Shown one piece after another: positions 8,476 through 18,477 of a stretch of DNA of 63,425 nt; the first letter of the stretch is position 1; the number at the start of each line of letters is the position of its first letter. This DNA is from G963674505 sp964575975. GTDB lineage: Bacteria > Desulfobacterota > Desulfobacteria > Desulfobacterales > SKZT01. Position numbers and translations under genes: made by a program. A model generated the notes under the pieces. It was not told the DNA's origin. It did not search any database and worked only from the letters and a program-made list of their open reading frames with translations. The stretch covers positions 1 through 63,425 of the forward strand of contig CAZNTU010000008.1 of assembly GCA_964575975.1 (NCBI GenBank). The letters run 5' to 3'.

Positions 8476-10143
8476 TCATTTCTTTTTTTGGACGTAGTAC
8501 TGCTGGCCGATGGACAAAACATTGTTGACAAGCCAGTAAAGTACGAGACCGGACGAAAAATTGACGAAAATAAAGGTAAAGATGATAGGCATGAACGTCA
8601 TTAGTTTCGCCTGCATCGGGTCGCCTGCGGTCGGCGTCATCTTTTGCTGCAGAAACATGGTCGCTCCCATGATCAACGTCAAGACGGGGATGCCGTACGG
8701 AGGTTCCATAAACGGAATGGCGAAATCGAATCTGAAGAGTCTGTCCGGCGCGGACAGATCGTTGATCCATAAAAAGAATGGGGCGTGCCTCAGTTCGATG
8801 GCCTCGTACAACATTCTATAAAGGGCGAAAAAGACCGGTATTTGCAGGATCATGGGAAGACATCCTCCCATGGGGTTTATCTTGTAGGTTTTGTACAAGG
8901 CCATTGTTTCCTGGTTCATCTTCCGTTTGTCGTCCTTGTATTTTTCCCGGATCTCGGTCATGAGAGGCTGGAGTTTTTTCATTTCGGCCATGGATTTGTA
9001 GCTTTTGTTCCCGAGGGGCCATAGCAGCAATTTGACTATAATCGTCAGAACGATAATGGCGACGCCGTAATTGGGTATGAACTGGTAGATGAAGTTCATC
9101 AGCCACAGACAAGGCTTGGCGATGAAATCGAATATGCCGAAATGAATGGCCCTTTCGAGTCCGTTGTTCATTTCGTTCAGCAACTTCAAGCTCTTGGGAC
9201 CGAAAAACACGTCGTACTCGTAGACGGCCGCGGAACCGGGTTCGATTTTTCTCGGCGGTTCGACATAGCTGTTTTCCACGATAGTCTCGTTCTTTTCGTC
9301 GATCTCCATGGCGGCGATTTTTTTCTCGCCCGGAACGATACTGTTCATAAAGTATATCGTTTCTATTCCGATCCAACCGATTTCCCCTTGGATGACTCTT
9401 TCGTCCTTTATGTCATCCACCTTTATTTCCTTTACGCTTCCGTCCACCAGACCGCTTACGCCCTCGAAGCCGTATTTGGCGCCGTCTTTGTTCAGATAAT
9501 TGGTCAACGAAACCGCCAATCGGTCCTCCAAAGTCCTTTCGGACCCGTTCTTCACTCTCGTCACCAGAGAAATGAGATACGAATTCGGCGAAAAAGCAAA
9601 TTGCTTTTCGAATACGACTCCCTCCGGCGATTTCCACGAAAATACGATTTTTTCGGGCTTATCGTTCACAACGATGTTTTTTCCTGCGACCGGGCTGCCG
9701 AACACGGCGTCTTCGAGTCCGGGAACGCCATTGTCCTTGAACGAGAGCAGCAGCGACCCTTTATTCGCTTCGTCGGAAATCAATTGCTTCAAAGGCGCGC
9801 CGTCGCCCACTTTTTCCTTGTACTTTTTAAGAACGAAACTTGTAAAGGTCGCGCCCTTGCCCGAAATCACGACCGAATAAAGCGGCGTGTCTACTATCGT
9901 CTGGCTGATTTCCACGGGAGGGGCCGAAAAATTCCCGTTTTCTTCCATACTTTTCAGAACTTTACCGTCTTCTTTTTCGGTTTCGAGAGTTGCTGTTTCC
10001 GTTTTGGTATCGTCCTTTTTTTCTTGAAGCTCCTGTGTTTGCGGCGCGTTTTGCACGGGCTTCCTATCGACGAAAATTGCCTCCCATACGAGAAAAACCA
10101 AGAAAGACAGAGCTATGGCAATTAAAACGCGGGATTGCTCCAT
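8476..10143 (-). CDS. yidC: Membrane protein insertase YidC
   Basis: 555 residues. An N-terminal membrane anchor (IAIALSFLVFLVWEAIF) is followed by the large periplasmic beta domain found in Gram-negative YidC and the conserved C-terminal core (YGVAIIVLTIIVKLLLWPLG, then MGGCLPMILQIPVFFALYRM). It inserts and folds inner-membrane proteins with or without Sec. The basic C-terminal tail (QKKK) is as expected. The large periplasmic domain supports a diderm organism. An AGGAGA ribosome binding site precedes the ATG. Confidence 0.97.
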   Translation of the reverse strand: MEQSRVLIAIALSFLVFLVWEAIFVDRKPVQNAPQTQELQEKKDDTKTETATLETEKEDGKVLKSMEENGNFSAPPVEISQTIVDTPLYSVVISGKGATFTSFVLKKYKEKVGDGAPLKQLISDEANKGSLLLSFKDNGVPGLEDAVFGSPVAGKNIVVNDKPEKIVFSWKSPEGVVFEKQFAFSPNSYLISLVTRVKNGSERTLEDRLAVSLTNYLNKDGAKYGFEGVSGLVDGSVKEIKVDDIKDERVIQGEIGWIGIETIYFMNSIVPGEKKIAAMEIDEKNETIVENSYVEPPRKIEPGSAAVYEYDVFFGPKSLKLLNEMNNGLERAIHFGIFDFIAKPCLWLMNFIYQFIPNYGVAIIVLTIIVKLLLWPLGNKSYKSMAEMKKLQPLMTEIREKYKDDKRKMNQETMALYKTYKINPMGGCLPMILQIPVFFALYRMLYEAIELRHAPFFLWINDLSAPDRLFRFDFAIPFMEPPYGIPVLTLIMGATMFLQQKMTPTAGDPMQAKLMTFMPIIFTFIFVNFSSGLVLYWLVNNVLSIGQQYYVQKKK

Positions 10144-10315
10144 TTCATTCTCCTATTTTGGATCGATTTGTCATTGCGAACGGTAACAAGATTCTAACAA
10201 TATATCGCAGCCGATTTTGATTGAATTAAAAGGCGGGCGCGGGGGGTATGAAGGATCGTTTGTATTTTGCGCTCGATGCCGAGAGCTAAGCACTTACCCA
10301 AAGAAAACAAGCGAG

Positions 10316-10636
10316 TCATGGATTCGGCGAAACATTCCAAAATTCGAATTTCTCCGGTACCGGGTCGTAACCTCCGGGGTTGAACGGATGGCATTTCAGC
10401 AATCTTTTGAGAGCAAGGAACGAGCCTTTTACCGGGCCGTGCGCAGACACGGCTTCGTAGGCGTACCTCGAACAGCTCGGATAGAAACGGCAGTTACCCC
10501 CGAGTATCGGAGAAATCATTATCTGGTAAAATCTGATCATGCCGAGGACCGGCAGTTTCGCCGCAACCGACAAAATACTTTTACGATCAAATTTTTCGGA
10601 ATATATCTTCAAGTTTTCTGAACGTTTCCTTACCAT
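10316..10636 (-). CDS. yidD: Membrane protein insertion efficiency factor YidD
   Basis: Small membrane-associated protein that aids YidC-dependent insertion. The diagnostic core is visible: MIRFYQIMISPILGGNCRFYPSC followed by SRYAYEAV and a HPFNPGGYDPVP C-terminus. The start is uncertain: ATG 10636 overlaps the end of rnpA by 50 bases, a TTG at 10573 lies just past it, and the first family-conserved segment begins near 10570. None has a good ribosome binding site, so coupling to rnpA translation is likely. Gene order rpmH-rnpA-yidD-yidC is canonical. Confidence 0.9.
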   Translation of the reverse strand: MVRKRSENLKIYSEKFDRKSILSVAAKLPVLGMIRFYQIMISPILGGNCRFYPSCSRYAYEAVSAHGPVKGSFLALKRLLKCHPFNPGGYDPVPEKFEFWNVSPNP

Positions 10637-10925
10637 CCAGATACGTTGCTTTTTTCTTGGCGATAATATTGATATCAATATTTTCGGATATGCAATCTTT
10701 GTTCAGCCTGAAAAATTCTCTGCAATAGCGCTTGATTTTGTTTCGGGTCGCCGCGTTTCCTACTTTCTTGGTCACGGTAATCCCCAGGCGGCTGCGATTA
10801 TTTTCGTTTTTTTTATAGAGCGCGAGAAAATGATAGTTTTGTATCTTGGTTCCTTCTTGCGACAGCTCTACGAATTTCCGTCGTTTCAGCAGCCTTTCTT
10901 CCCTGGAGAATTTGTACCGCTTCAA
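10587..10925 (-). CDS. rnpA: Ribonuclease P protein component
   Basis: 112 residues. RnpA is the protein subunit of RNase P, which trims tRNA 5' ends. The RNR signature region reads KKVGNAATRNKIKRYCREFF, and the N-terminus begins KRYKFSREERLLKR as in the family. The start codon is TTG at 10925, which is common for rnpA. It follows rpmH after about 90 bases and overlaps yidD. Confidence 0.95.
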   Translation of the reverse strand: MKRYKFSREERLLKRRKFVELSQEGTKIQNYHFLALYKKNENNRSRLGITVTKKVGNAATRNKIKRYCREFFRLNKDCISENIDINIIAKKKATYLDGKETFRKLEDIFRKI

Positions 10926-11015
10926 AGCTTTTTTACCCGCTTATTATATCCATCTGCACAGATTAAAATCGGTTGCGTTTTAAAATATTCCTTTAACGGA
11001 AAAATATCGTGACGA

Positions 11016-11150
11016 TCAGGCCGACAAACGAACTCTGCCTTTGGCCCTTCTTCTCTTTATAATCTTTCTCCCTTGTTTCGTCGACATCCGTTTAAGAAAG
11101 CCGTGGGTTCTTGCTCTTTTTAATTTGCTTGGTTGAAATGTGCGTTTCAT
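11016..11150 (-). CDS. rpmH: 50S ribosomal protein L34
   Basis: 44 residues, beginning MKRTFQPSKLKRARTHGF and ending KGRVRLSA, the complete and very typical L34 sequence. It is first in the rpmH-rnpA-yidD-yidC-jag-mnmE cluster, transcribed leftward. A GAGAGA-type ribosome binding site lies just upstream of the ATG at 11150. Confidence 0.97.
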   Translation of the reverse strand: MKRTFQPSKLKRARTHGFLKRMSTKQGRKIIKRRRAKGRVRLSA

Positions 11151-11216
11151 GGTCTCTCTCCATCTTTGTTTTTTTGATTACGCAAACAAACTTCCCGTTT
11201 TAAGTCCAATTCGGGA

Positions 11217-11245
11217 AATTAACCATATATCGAGCTTTCTGTCAA
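11217..11245 (-). promoter_or_regulatory. Putative sigma-70 promoter of rpmH
   Basis: On the minus strand a perfect -35 box TTGACA (11245-11240) is followed after 17 bases by TTAATT (11222-11217), a weak -10. It would place transcription start about 60 bases upstream of rpmH. The -10 is poor, so the exact position is uncertain. Confidence 0.5.
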
Positions 11246-11335
11246 CATTGATTTCCCCCCGACGCTTTCGAAATTCGACGACCGCCGTATTTTTTCGTTT
11301 CTATTTCGTCGGGCCGCATAAAATAATTCATGCGC

Positions 11336-12877
11336 TCATTCCGTCAAGACCTCGAAGAAATCGAACTGTTCCATATGAAATTGCGTGTTTGGAAAAATGA
11401 CGATTTGCCGCCGGATTTTTTTTTCGAGGTTGGCGATAATTCGATTTTCCTCTCCCAAGAGGAGTTCCGCTATTTCAGGGTTGACCTTTAGCGTGCATTT
11501 GATACCGGTCATGTCGTCCGCGTCGCGCAAAATCTCCCTGTAGATATTGTAGCAAATCGATTTCTTCGAAATCAGGTATCCTTCCCCGTCGCAGTAAAAA
11601 CAAGGTTCGCACATTAGCCGCGTCAAGGGCTTCTTTATGCGCTTTCTGGTCATCTGGATCAGTCCCATTTCCGACATGGGCAGAACGTGAGTTTTGCTAC
11701 GGTCTTTTTGCAAAGCTTCGACAAGGGCTTTATAGACCTTTTCCTGGTTGGATTTTTTTTCCATGTCGATAAAGTCGATTATGATGATTCCGCCCAAATC
11801 CCTCAGTCTTATCTGGTACGTGATCTCTTTTACGGCCTCCAGGTTGGTCTTGAAAATGGTTTCCTCCAAGTTGTGCTTGCCGACGAACCTTCCCGTGTTG
11901 ACGTCGATCGCGGAAAGGGCCTCCGTCTGCTCGATTACGATGTATCCGCCCGACTTGAGCCAGACCTTTCTTTTCAAAGCCCTGCTTATGTCCCCCTCGA
12001 GATTGTAGGCGTCGAAGATAGGTTCGATTCCGTCGTAGTATTCGACCGAATTTTTCAGGCTGGGCATGAAATTGTCGAGAAAGGAGACGATGCTCTCGTA
12101 ACCGGATTTCGAATCGATAATGAGCTTTTCGACCTCGTGGGTCAGCAGATCCCGCACCGCCCTCAGGCTTACGGCGAGTTCCTTGTGGATCAGACTGGCG
12201 GGAACGCCTTTTTTGTATTTTTTAAGAATGTTGTTCCACAGGTTGTTCAGGAATGCCATTTCGGACAACAATTTTTCGGCTCTGGCTCCTTCTGCCGCCG
12301 TACGCACGATATAGCCGTATTCGTCGTTTTTTACCTCCGCTACAAGTTTTCTCAGTCTTTTTCTCTCGACTTCGTCCTCTATTCTTCTGGAAACGCCGAT
12401 ATGCGCGGCGTTGGGCATCAAAACGAGAAATCTTCCCGGAAGGGAAATGTAGCCGGTAACTCGCGCGCCCTTCGTGCCGATGGGGGCTTTTGCGACCTGG
12501 ACCATTATTTCCTGTCCCTCGGATATCAGATCCTCGATCTGCAAATCGGCCCTTTCGTTGGAAATTTCCCTTATTTTTCCGTCGTTTTCCTCCTGGTCCC
12601 CGTTTTCGACGTTCTCGACCAAAAACATCTTTTCGAATTCGTCGATTTCCTCATGCACAAGGTCGTTCACATAGATGAAGGCCGCCTGGTTCAATCCTAT
12701 GTCAATGAACGCGGCTTGCATACCGGGAAGCACTCTTTTCACGAGACCTTTGTATATGTTTCCGGCGATATCGGATTCGTCGTGTCTTTCGACGAACAAT
12801 TCGGCTATGGTTCCGTCCTCCACGAGCGCAACGCGTGTTTCATGTTCAAAATCGTTTATGACCAGTTGTTTGAACAT
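11336..12877 (-). CDS. rng: Ribonuclease G/E family endoribonuclease
   Basis: About 513 residues. The protein has an S1-like domain near the N-terminus and the catalytic DNase I-like domain with acidic residues in AIDVNTGRFVGK and GGIIIIDFIDM. The zinc-link cysteines are in CEPCFYCDGEG near the C-terminus. Its length and lack of a long C-terminal scaffold fit RNase G (16S rRNA 5' maturation, mRNA decay) rather than full RNase E. I chose ATG 12877 (MFKQLVIND) over an ATG at 12898 because family members start here; it overlaps the upstream radical-SAM gene by 32 bases. Confidence 0.93.
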   Translation of the reverse strand: MFKQLVINDFEHETRVALVEDGTIAELFVERHDESDIAGNIYKGLVKRVLPGMQAAFIDIGLNQAAFIYVNDLVHEEIDEFEKMFLVENVENGDQEENDGKIREISNERADLQIEDLISEGQEIMVQVAKAPIGTKGARVTGYISLPGRFLVLMPNAAHIGVSRRIEDEVERKRLRKLVAEVKNDEYGYIVRTAAEGARAEKLLSEMAFLNNLWNNILKKYKKGVPASLIHKELAVSLRAVRDLLTHEVEKLIIDSKSGYESIVSFLDNFMPSLKNSVEYYDGIEPIFDAYNLEGDISRALKRKVWLKSGGYIVIEQTEALSAIDVNTGRFVGKHNLEETIFKTNLEAVKEITYQIRLRDLGGIIIIDFIDMEKKSNQEKVYKALVEALQKDRSKTHVLPMSEMGLIQMTRKRIKKPLTRLMCEPCFYCDGEGYLISKKSICYNIYREILRDADDMTGIKCTLKVNPEIAELLLGEENRIIANLEKKIRRQIVIFPNTQFHMEQFDFFEVLTE

Positions 12878-15404
12878 CACTGTCCTTTCTTGCATCAAGT
12901 TTGAGAACGCGCGCCTGCTTCACGGCCTCTTGGGAAATACCGAATACGGATTCGAGTATTTCCGACGGCCGCACACTTTTTCCCGTTTCGTTAACGACCT
13001 TTAACAATACACGATTTTTGTTTAAAATAACAATCTTCTCGATTGCTTTTTTCAGGTCGATTTCTTTGATCTTTCCCTTTTTGCTTTTCTTTCGCAGCAT
13101 GAATTCGGGTTTCGTTTCGTACTCTTTCAGCTTTTTCTCGGAAAGCTCTCCCTTTGAAAGTTCGACGGAGTAATACAAGTAAGGCGGTTTATTCAACGCT
13201 TCTCCGGGTTTCAGTTCTTCGCAATCGTTCAAGATAAGCCCATCCGGCAAAAGAGCGTTTAAAACCTCGGGTAATTTACCCCCTTCAAAATCCTTTCGAA
13301 CCGAAACGACGAATCTTTCTTTCAGGCTTTCCATGCCCAAGGGAAGCGGGTCTTCGAAGGATACTTTCGGCATCGGGTGAAAACCGCCGGAATAAACCAC
13401 CGGAACTTTGGCTCTTCTCATAGCCCTTAAAAACAGGTTGACCATTTCCAAGTGTCCAAAAAACCGGGCTTTTCCGGTCTTCGAATAATTCACCACAATT
13501 TTCTTCGCCTCGGCAACCAATTCCCTCGACACATTTACGCCTTCTCCCGGAATTTCATTTTTTTCCTTCGCCAGAATCGGAGATAGATAGACGAAGTCGC
13601 AGACCCCGCATCCCTGGCACTCGCCCTCTCGGCAATCTACAGTGCAGGCGCGCTCCGATGCCCTCTTCCATTCCTCCAGCAAGAAACTTTTTTTTATCCC
13701 GGAATCCATGTGATCCCACGGCAGCGGTTCCTCGAATTCCCTTTCCCGTCCTGTGAAAAAATCAATGTCGATCCCCGTTTCTTCGGCGCTTTTTTCCCAC
13801 AGATCGTATCGAAAATGGTCGCTCCATCCATCCAGACGGCACCCGTTTTCGAACGCCTTGACCAGAAGTTCCGCCAAGCCCCGATCGCCTCTCGCGAAAA
13901 GACCTTCGATTTTGCTCGTTTCGGGATTTTGCCATTTGACCTGTACTCCCCTTCCATGCAGCTCGTCTCTGAACAGGTTTATGCTTTCCCTGGAATATTC
14001 CAATGACGCCTGCCCCGCCCATTGGAAAGGAGTGTGCGGTTTTGGAATGAATGTCGTGAAGCTTGCGTTGATTTTTATTTTTCTGCCTCCGGATCCCTTC
14101 AAGCTTGCCGCTCGTTTAATCAGTTCCGCGGTTTGGCGCAGATCTTCGTCGGTTTCCGTAGGAAGTCCGACCATGAAATAGAGCTTGATCACTTTCCATC
14201 CGGCGCGAACGGCATCCTCGATAGTTTCGAATATTTGGTCCTGGGTCACGTTTTTGTTGATAACGTCTCTTAAACGCTGGCTTCCTGCCTCCGGCGCGAT
14301 CGTGAAACCTGTTTTCCTGACTTTTTTAATTGACTCCATAAGGTTGCGGGTAAGAGTGCCGGCCCTCAGAGACGGAAGCGAGACCGCGATGTTCTCCCCG
14401 CTGTATTTTTCCATAAGCTCTCGGAGGACCTTTTCGATGCGACTGTAATCTCCCGTGCTAAGCGACAGGAGGGAAATATCTTCGTAGCCGGTAGCGCAAA
14501 GACACTTTTCGGCCAGCCGATAAACGGAATCGGCGTCTCGTTCCCTTACGGGCCTGTAAATCGTTCCCGCCTGACAAAACCTGCACCCTCTTGTGCATCC
14601 TCTTGCTATTTCGATCCTCAATCTGTCGTGAACCGGCTTGCCGAAGGCGACGATGGGTTTTTCGGGAAAAGCGGCTTGATTCAAGTCCTTCAAAATTCTT
14701 CTGCTTACGGTTTTATAATCTTCCAGCGAAGCTTCCGCGATAACAGTCTCCCTGTTTCCAATCCGGATTTTTTTACCGTCGAAAAAAGACGGAACGTACA
14801 CTCCTTCGATTGTTCGCCATTGGTCGAGGATTTCCTCTTTCTTTCCGGTTCCATGCCGTTTGCATTCGATCCATGTTTTCGCCATTTCCAGGCAAACCTC
14901 TTCCCCGTCTCCGAAAACCACCGCGTCGAATAATCTCGCCACCGGTTCGGGATTGCAAGCGCAGGGCCCGCCTGCAATGATCATTGGATCGTTTTCGTTT
15001 CTCCTTTCCGAAAAAAAGGGGATATTCGACAAACGCAGCATCGTCAGAACATTGCTGTAGTTCAGCTCGTACAAGAGGCTGAAACCTACAATATCGAAAT
15101 TTTTCAATGGCATTGACGACTCAAGCGAAAGCAAGGGGATATTGTTTTCGATCAGTTCGCGCTGCATATCCACCGCCGGACAGAAAACTCTTTCGGCGGC
15201 GATTTCTTGTTGCCGGTTCAAAATGGAGTACAGTATTTGAATTCCAAAGTGCGATGTCCCTATTTCGTAAAGATCGGGAAAGGCCAGCGCGATTTTCAGA
15301 TCCACTTTGTCGAGATCTTTTTTGACGCTGTTGACTTCGGTTCCCAGATACTGGCTGGGGGAGGTGACAAAATTCAAGATTTCTTGATATGAACGTTTCG
15401 CCAT
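12846..15404 (-). CDS. B12-binding-type radical SAM protein fused to a DUF2344 domain
   Basis: About 852 residues. The N-terminal half is the radical SAM module known as TIGR03960, with the SAM-cluster cysteines in GCTRGCRFCQAG. A cysteine cluster CRECxGCGVC-like motif (CTVDCREGECQGCGVC) follows, then the C-terminal DUF2344/TIGR03936 domain (VVNYSKTGKARFFGHLEMVN). Pairing with rng is typical of deltaproteobacteria and relatives; a role in tRNA or rRNA modification has been suggested for the family but is unproven. The start at 15404 (MAKRSYQEIL) lacks a clear ribosome binding site. Confidence 0.9.
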   Translation of the reverse strand: MAKRSYQEILNFVTSPSQYLGTEVNSVKKDLDKVDLKIALAFPDLYEIGTSHFGIQILYSILNRQQEIAAERVFCPAVDMQRELIENNIPLLSLESSMPLKNFDIVGFSLLYELNYSNVLTMLRLSNIPFFSERRNENDPMIIAGGPCACNPEPVARLFDAVVFGDGEEVCLEMAKTWIECKRHGTGKKEEILDQWRTIEGVYVPSFFDGKKIRIGNRETVIAEASLEDYKTVSRRILKDLNQAAFPEKPIVAFGKPVHDRLRIEIARGCTRGCRFCQAGTIYRPVRERDADSVYRLAEKCLCATGYEDISLLSLSTGDYSRIEKVLRELMEKYSGENIAVSLPSLRAGTLTRNLMESIKKVRKTGFTIAPEAGSQRLRDVINKNVTQDQIFETIEDAVRAGWKVIKLYFMVGLPTETDEDLRQTAELIKRAASLKGSGGRKIKINASFTTFIPKPHTPFQWAGQASLEYSRESINLFRDELHGRGVQVKWQNPETSKIEGLFARGDRGLAELLVKAFENGCRLDGWSDHFRYDLWEKSAEETGIDIDFFTGREREFEEPLPWDHMDSGIKKSFLLEEWKRASERACTVDCREGECQGCGVCDFVYLSPILAKEKNEIPGEGVNVSRELVAEAKKIVVNYSKTGKARFFGHLEMVNLFLRAMRRAKVPVVYSGGFHPMPKVSFEDPLPLGMESLKERFVVSVRKDFEGGKLPEVLNALLPDGLILNDCEELKPGEALNKPPYLYYSVELSKGELSEKKLKEYETKPEFMLRKKSKKGKIKEIDLKKAIEKIVILNKNRVLLKVVNETGKSVRPSEILESVFGISQEAVKQARVLKLDARKDSDVQTTGHKRF

Positions 15405-15512
15405 GATATATTTTTTGTCTTTCACTATTATTTTAACGGATTGCGTTCGCGAACCGAGGCCGTCTGCGAACCTTTTTTTCACGAACCTCGATATTTGAAA
15501 AAACCGGAATCA

Positions 15513-16946
15513 ATGATGAGATCAATGTCGCTATTTATCAATCCCTTTTTGAATTATTTTTTCAATTTTCGTATTTTTTCGTTCCTTCTACTGCCGATCG
15601 TCATCTCTCAAGCGAATGAAACGGCCCTCGCCGGACCATTCGAAAGAGAAACGCCGGTCGTGCGCGCCGTTCGCATAATCAGCCCGGCGGTTGTCAATAT
15701 CAGCAGCGAATACGAAATTCAACAAAGAGCCTATCCTTTTTCCGGTCGAGGTCATGATGCATTCTTCGATTTTTTCTTCAGGGATTTTTTCGACCCGGGT
15801 TTCGAACGGAAATCCAAACGAACGAGCCTTGGGTCGGGAGTGATCATCGACGGCCAAAGGGGATTCATACTGACCAACTCCCACGTGATTCAATCGACCG
15901 GCGCCGTGAAAGTATTGCTGCAGGACGGAAGGGAATACAGCGCTCGCGTGAAAGGTTCCGATCCGGACTCGGACTTGGCCGTGCTTCAAATCGATTCCGA
16001 TTCTCCGTTGCCTTCGGTTAAAATGGGCTATTCCGAAGACCTGATGATTGGCGAGACGGTGATAGCCATCGGCAATCCGTTCGGTTTTTCCCACACGGTC
16101 ACGACCGGCGTAGTCAGCGCCATAAACAGAAGCATCAGAACCGAGGATGCCGTCTATCACAATTTCATCCAAACTGACGCTTCCATCAATCCCGGCAACA
16201 GCGGGGGTCCCCTTTTAAATATCAACGGGGAACTGATAGGCATCAACACGGCCATCTACGCCAAGGCCCAAGGAATAGGCTTCGCCATACCGATCAACAC
16301 CGCCAAGAGAATCGTTTCCGATCTAATCCAATTCGGAGAGGTGATCCCGATTTGGACCGGGGTCGTCGTGCAGCAACTGGACCTTCGTCTCGCCAGGTAC
16401 CTCGGTTTGCCGGACAATGTGAAAGGCGTATTGGCAAGAGAGGTGGAAATCGGCAGTCCTGCGGAGAAAGCGGGAATTCTCGCGGGCGACGTGATATTGT
16501 CCGTCGCCGATGTCCCCGTTGAATCGGAAGACTCTTTCGTATCGTCATTGAGAAAATTCGCCGCCGGGGACCAGATAGTTTTCGATGTCATGACAAACGG
16601 CAAGCGACGACGTGCAACCCTGACCGCAACGGTATTTCCCCTCGAAAAAGCCATGGACCTGTCCGAAAGGCTGTTGGGAATCAGAGTCGAAGACTTAACT
16701 CGTACAAATCGGAAAAAATACAATGTCGGAGCCGAGGAGGGCGTTGTAATAACGAAGGTGGCGGAAAATTCCTACCTTTCGAGAATAGGCGTGCTGCCCG
16801 GCGACACAATTTTGAAAATCGACGAAACTGCCGTTCAAAACGTCGAAGTATACAAGGAAGCGATCGTAAAATACCGGATGAAATCCTCCGCCGTCATTCT
16901 TTTGCAACGGGGAGACCGGGGGTACTACATCACGGTAAGATTTTAA
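15513..16946 (+). CDS. DegP/HtrA-type periplasmic serine protease
   Basis: About 478 residues. A hydrophobic signal sequence (FLLLPIVISQANETALA) directs export. The catalytic triad is visible: His in LTNSHVI, Asp in DPDSDLAVL and Ser in PGNSGGPL. Two PDZ domains follow (PAEKAGILAGDVIL and YLSRIGVLPGDTILKI). HtrA proteases degrade or refold damaged envelope proteins. I start at ATG 15513; the next codon but none, ATG 15516, is equally possible. It diverges from the radical-SAM gene across about 108 bases. Confidence 0.92.
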   Translation: MMRSMSLFINPFLNYFFNFRIFSFLLLPIVISQANETALAGPFERETPVVRAVRIISPAVVNISSEYEIQQRAYPFSGRGHDAFFDFFFRDFFDPGFERKSKRTSLGSGVIIDGQRGFILTNSHVIQSTGAVKVLLQDGREYSARVKGSDPDSDLAVLQIDSDSPLPSVKMGYSEDLMIGETVIAIGNPFGFSHTVTTGVVSAINRSIRTEDAVYHNFIQTDASINPGNSGGPLLNINGELIGINTAIYAKAQGIGFAIPINTAKRIVSDLIQFGEVIPIWTGVVVQQLDLRLARYLGLPDNVKGVLAREVEIGSPAEKAGILAGDVILSVADVPVESEDSFVSSLRKFAAGDQIVFDVMTNGKRRRATLTATVFPLEKAMDLSERLLGIRVEDLTRTNRKKYNVGAEEGVVITKVAENSYLSRIGVLPGDTILKIDETAVQNVEVYKEAIVKYRMKSSAVILLQRGDRGYYITVRF

Positions 16947-17010
16947 ATTTTTTACACGAACGATTTTCGAAAAAACGAATCAAATATAAAAGTTTGCGGG
17001 GAATTAAACA

Positions 17011-18393
17011 ATGCAGCGATCCAAGATTGCGAAACTGCTCAAATCGGAATCCCCGGCCGAAAAGGTCCTTGTAAAGGGGTGGGTTCGGACCCGGCGCGAT
17101 TCCAAATCGTTTTTGTTCATAGAATTGAACGACGGTTCGTGTTTGCAGAACCTTCAGATAATCGCCGAGGACTCTCTCGGCAATTACGACGAAATCAAAT
17201 CTTTAACCACGGGGTCCGCCGTTTCGGTAACCGGCGCGTTGAAAGAGTCGCCCGGCAAGGGGCAAAAATGGGAGATTCGCGCGGATTCCATCGAGATTGT
17301 GGGACCGGCCCCCGAAGACTATCCTCTTCAGAAAAAGCGTCATAGCGACGAATTCCTGAGAACCATCGCGCATCTGCGTCCTCGGACGAACAAATACGGC
17401 GCCGCGTTTCGAATCCGCTCGGAGCTTTCTTTGGCAATCCATCGGTTTTTCCGGGACCGGGGATTCAATTACATCCACACTCCGATCATTACGGGTTCCG
17501 ACTGCGAGGGCGCGGGCGAACTCTTTCGGGTGACGTCACTCAATCTCGACGAAGTTCCCAAAATACAAGGAGTTGCCGATTATTCGTCGGACTTCTTCGG
17601 AAAGGAAGCCAATCTGACAGTATCGGGACAATTGTCCGCGGAGATGTTCGCCTTGGCCTTGGGCGACGTTTACACGTTCGGCCCGACTTTCCGGGCGGAA
17701 AACTCCAACACGAGAAGGCACGCGGCCGAATTTTGGATGATCGAACCCGAAATGGCCTTTTGCGATCTCCAGGAAAACATGGATTTGGCCGAAAGTCTGA
17801 TCAAACATCTGGTGGAGCGCGTGCAAAACAACTGTCCGGAGGACTTGGAATTGTTCGCACGGTTCGTCGACAAGGAACTTCCATCCAGGTTGAGAACGAC
17901 TGCGTCGGAAAAATTCGTGCGATTGCCGTACAAGGAAGCGGTAGAAATCGTCAACAATTCCGGACGCAAATTCGAGTACGAGCTAAGCTTCGGCAAAGGA
18001 CTTCAGGCCGAGCACGAACGGTATCTTGCCGAGGACCACTTCAAAAAACCGGTAATCGTCTTCGACTTTCCAAAGGAAAGCAGTCCTTTTTACATGCGGG
18101 TGAACGACGACGGCCAAACCGTTGCGGGAATGGACGTGCTTCTTCCGCTCGTGGGCGAAATCATCGGCGGAAGCCAGAGAGAGGAACGCCTAGAGGTCTT
18201 GTTGTCCCGGATGGACGAATCGGGCCTGAAGCAGGAAGACTACTGGTGGTACGTCGATTCAAGAAGGTACGGTTCGGTTCCTCACAGCGGATTCGGCTTG
18301 GGGTTCGAACGAATGGTCATGTTCGTGACGGGAATCTCCAATATCCGGGACGTCATACCTTTTCCAAGGACGCCTAAGAACATCGAGTTTTAG
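17011..18393 (+). CDS. asnS: Asparaginyl-tRNA synthetase
   Basis: 460 residues. The N-terminal OB-fold anticodon-binding domain (VKGWVRTRRDSKSFLFIELN) is followed by the class II catalytic core with motif 2 region FRAENSNTRRHAAEFWMIEPEM and motif 3 GFGLGFERMVMFVTG. The NTRRHAAEF segment favours AsnRS over AspRS. It charges tRNA-Asn. A GCGGGGA ribosome binding site precedes the ATG. It converges on gyrB with a hairpin terminator between. Confidence 0.96.
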   Translation: MQRSKIAKLLKSESPAEKVLVKGWVRTRRDSKSFLFIELNDGSCLQNLQIIAEDSLGNYDEIKSLTTGSAVSVTGALKESPGKGQKWEIRADSIEIVGPAPEDYPLQKKRHSDEFLRTIAHLRPRTNKYGAAFRIRSELSLAIHRFFRDRGFNYIHTPIITGSDCEGAGELFRVTSLNLDEVPKIQGVADYSSDFFGKEANLTVSGQLSAEMFALALGDVYTFGPTFRAENSNTRRHAAEFWMIEPEMAFCDLQENMDLAESLIKHLVERVQNNCPEDLELFARFVDKELPSRLRTTASEKFVRLPYKEAVEIVNNSGRKFEYELSFGKGLQAEHERYLAEDHFKKPVIVFDFPKESSPFYMRVNDDGQTVAGMDVLLPLVGEIIGGSQREERLEVLLSRMDESGLKQEDYWWYVDSRRYGSVPHSGFGLGFERMVMFVTGISNIRDVIPFPRTPKNIEF

Positions 18394-18415
18394 CGGGAAG
18401 CATCCCAAAAAAACA

Positions 18416-18446
18416 GGAAAGGCTCGCGTCGTGCTCGAGCCTTTCC
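18416..18446. terminator. Terminator between asnS and gyrB
   Basis: An 11-base perfect stem (GGAAAGGCTCG with CGAGCCTTTCC) separates convergent asnS and gyrB. On the minus strand it is followed by a run of seven T residues, so it should end the gyrB transcript; on the plus strand a shorter T run follows, so it may also serve asnS. Confidence 0.8.
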
Positions 18447-18477
18447 CGGACTTTTCCCGTGCAACAAGGAACGGCTT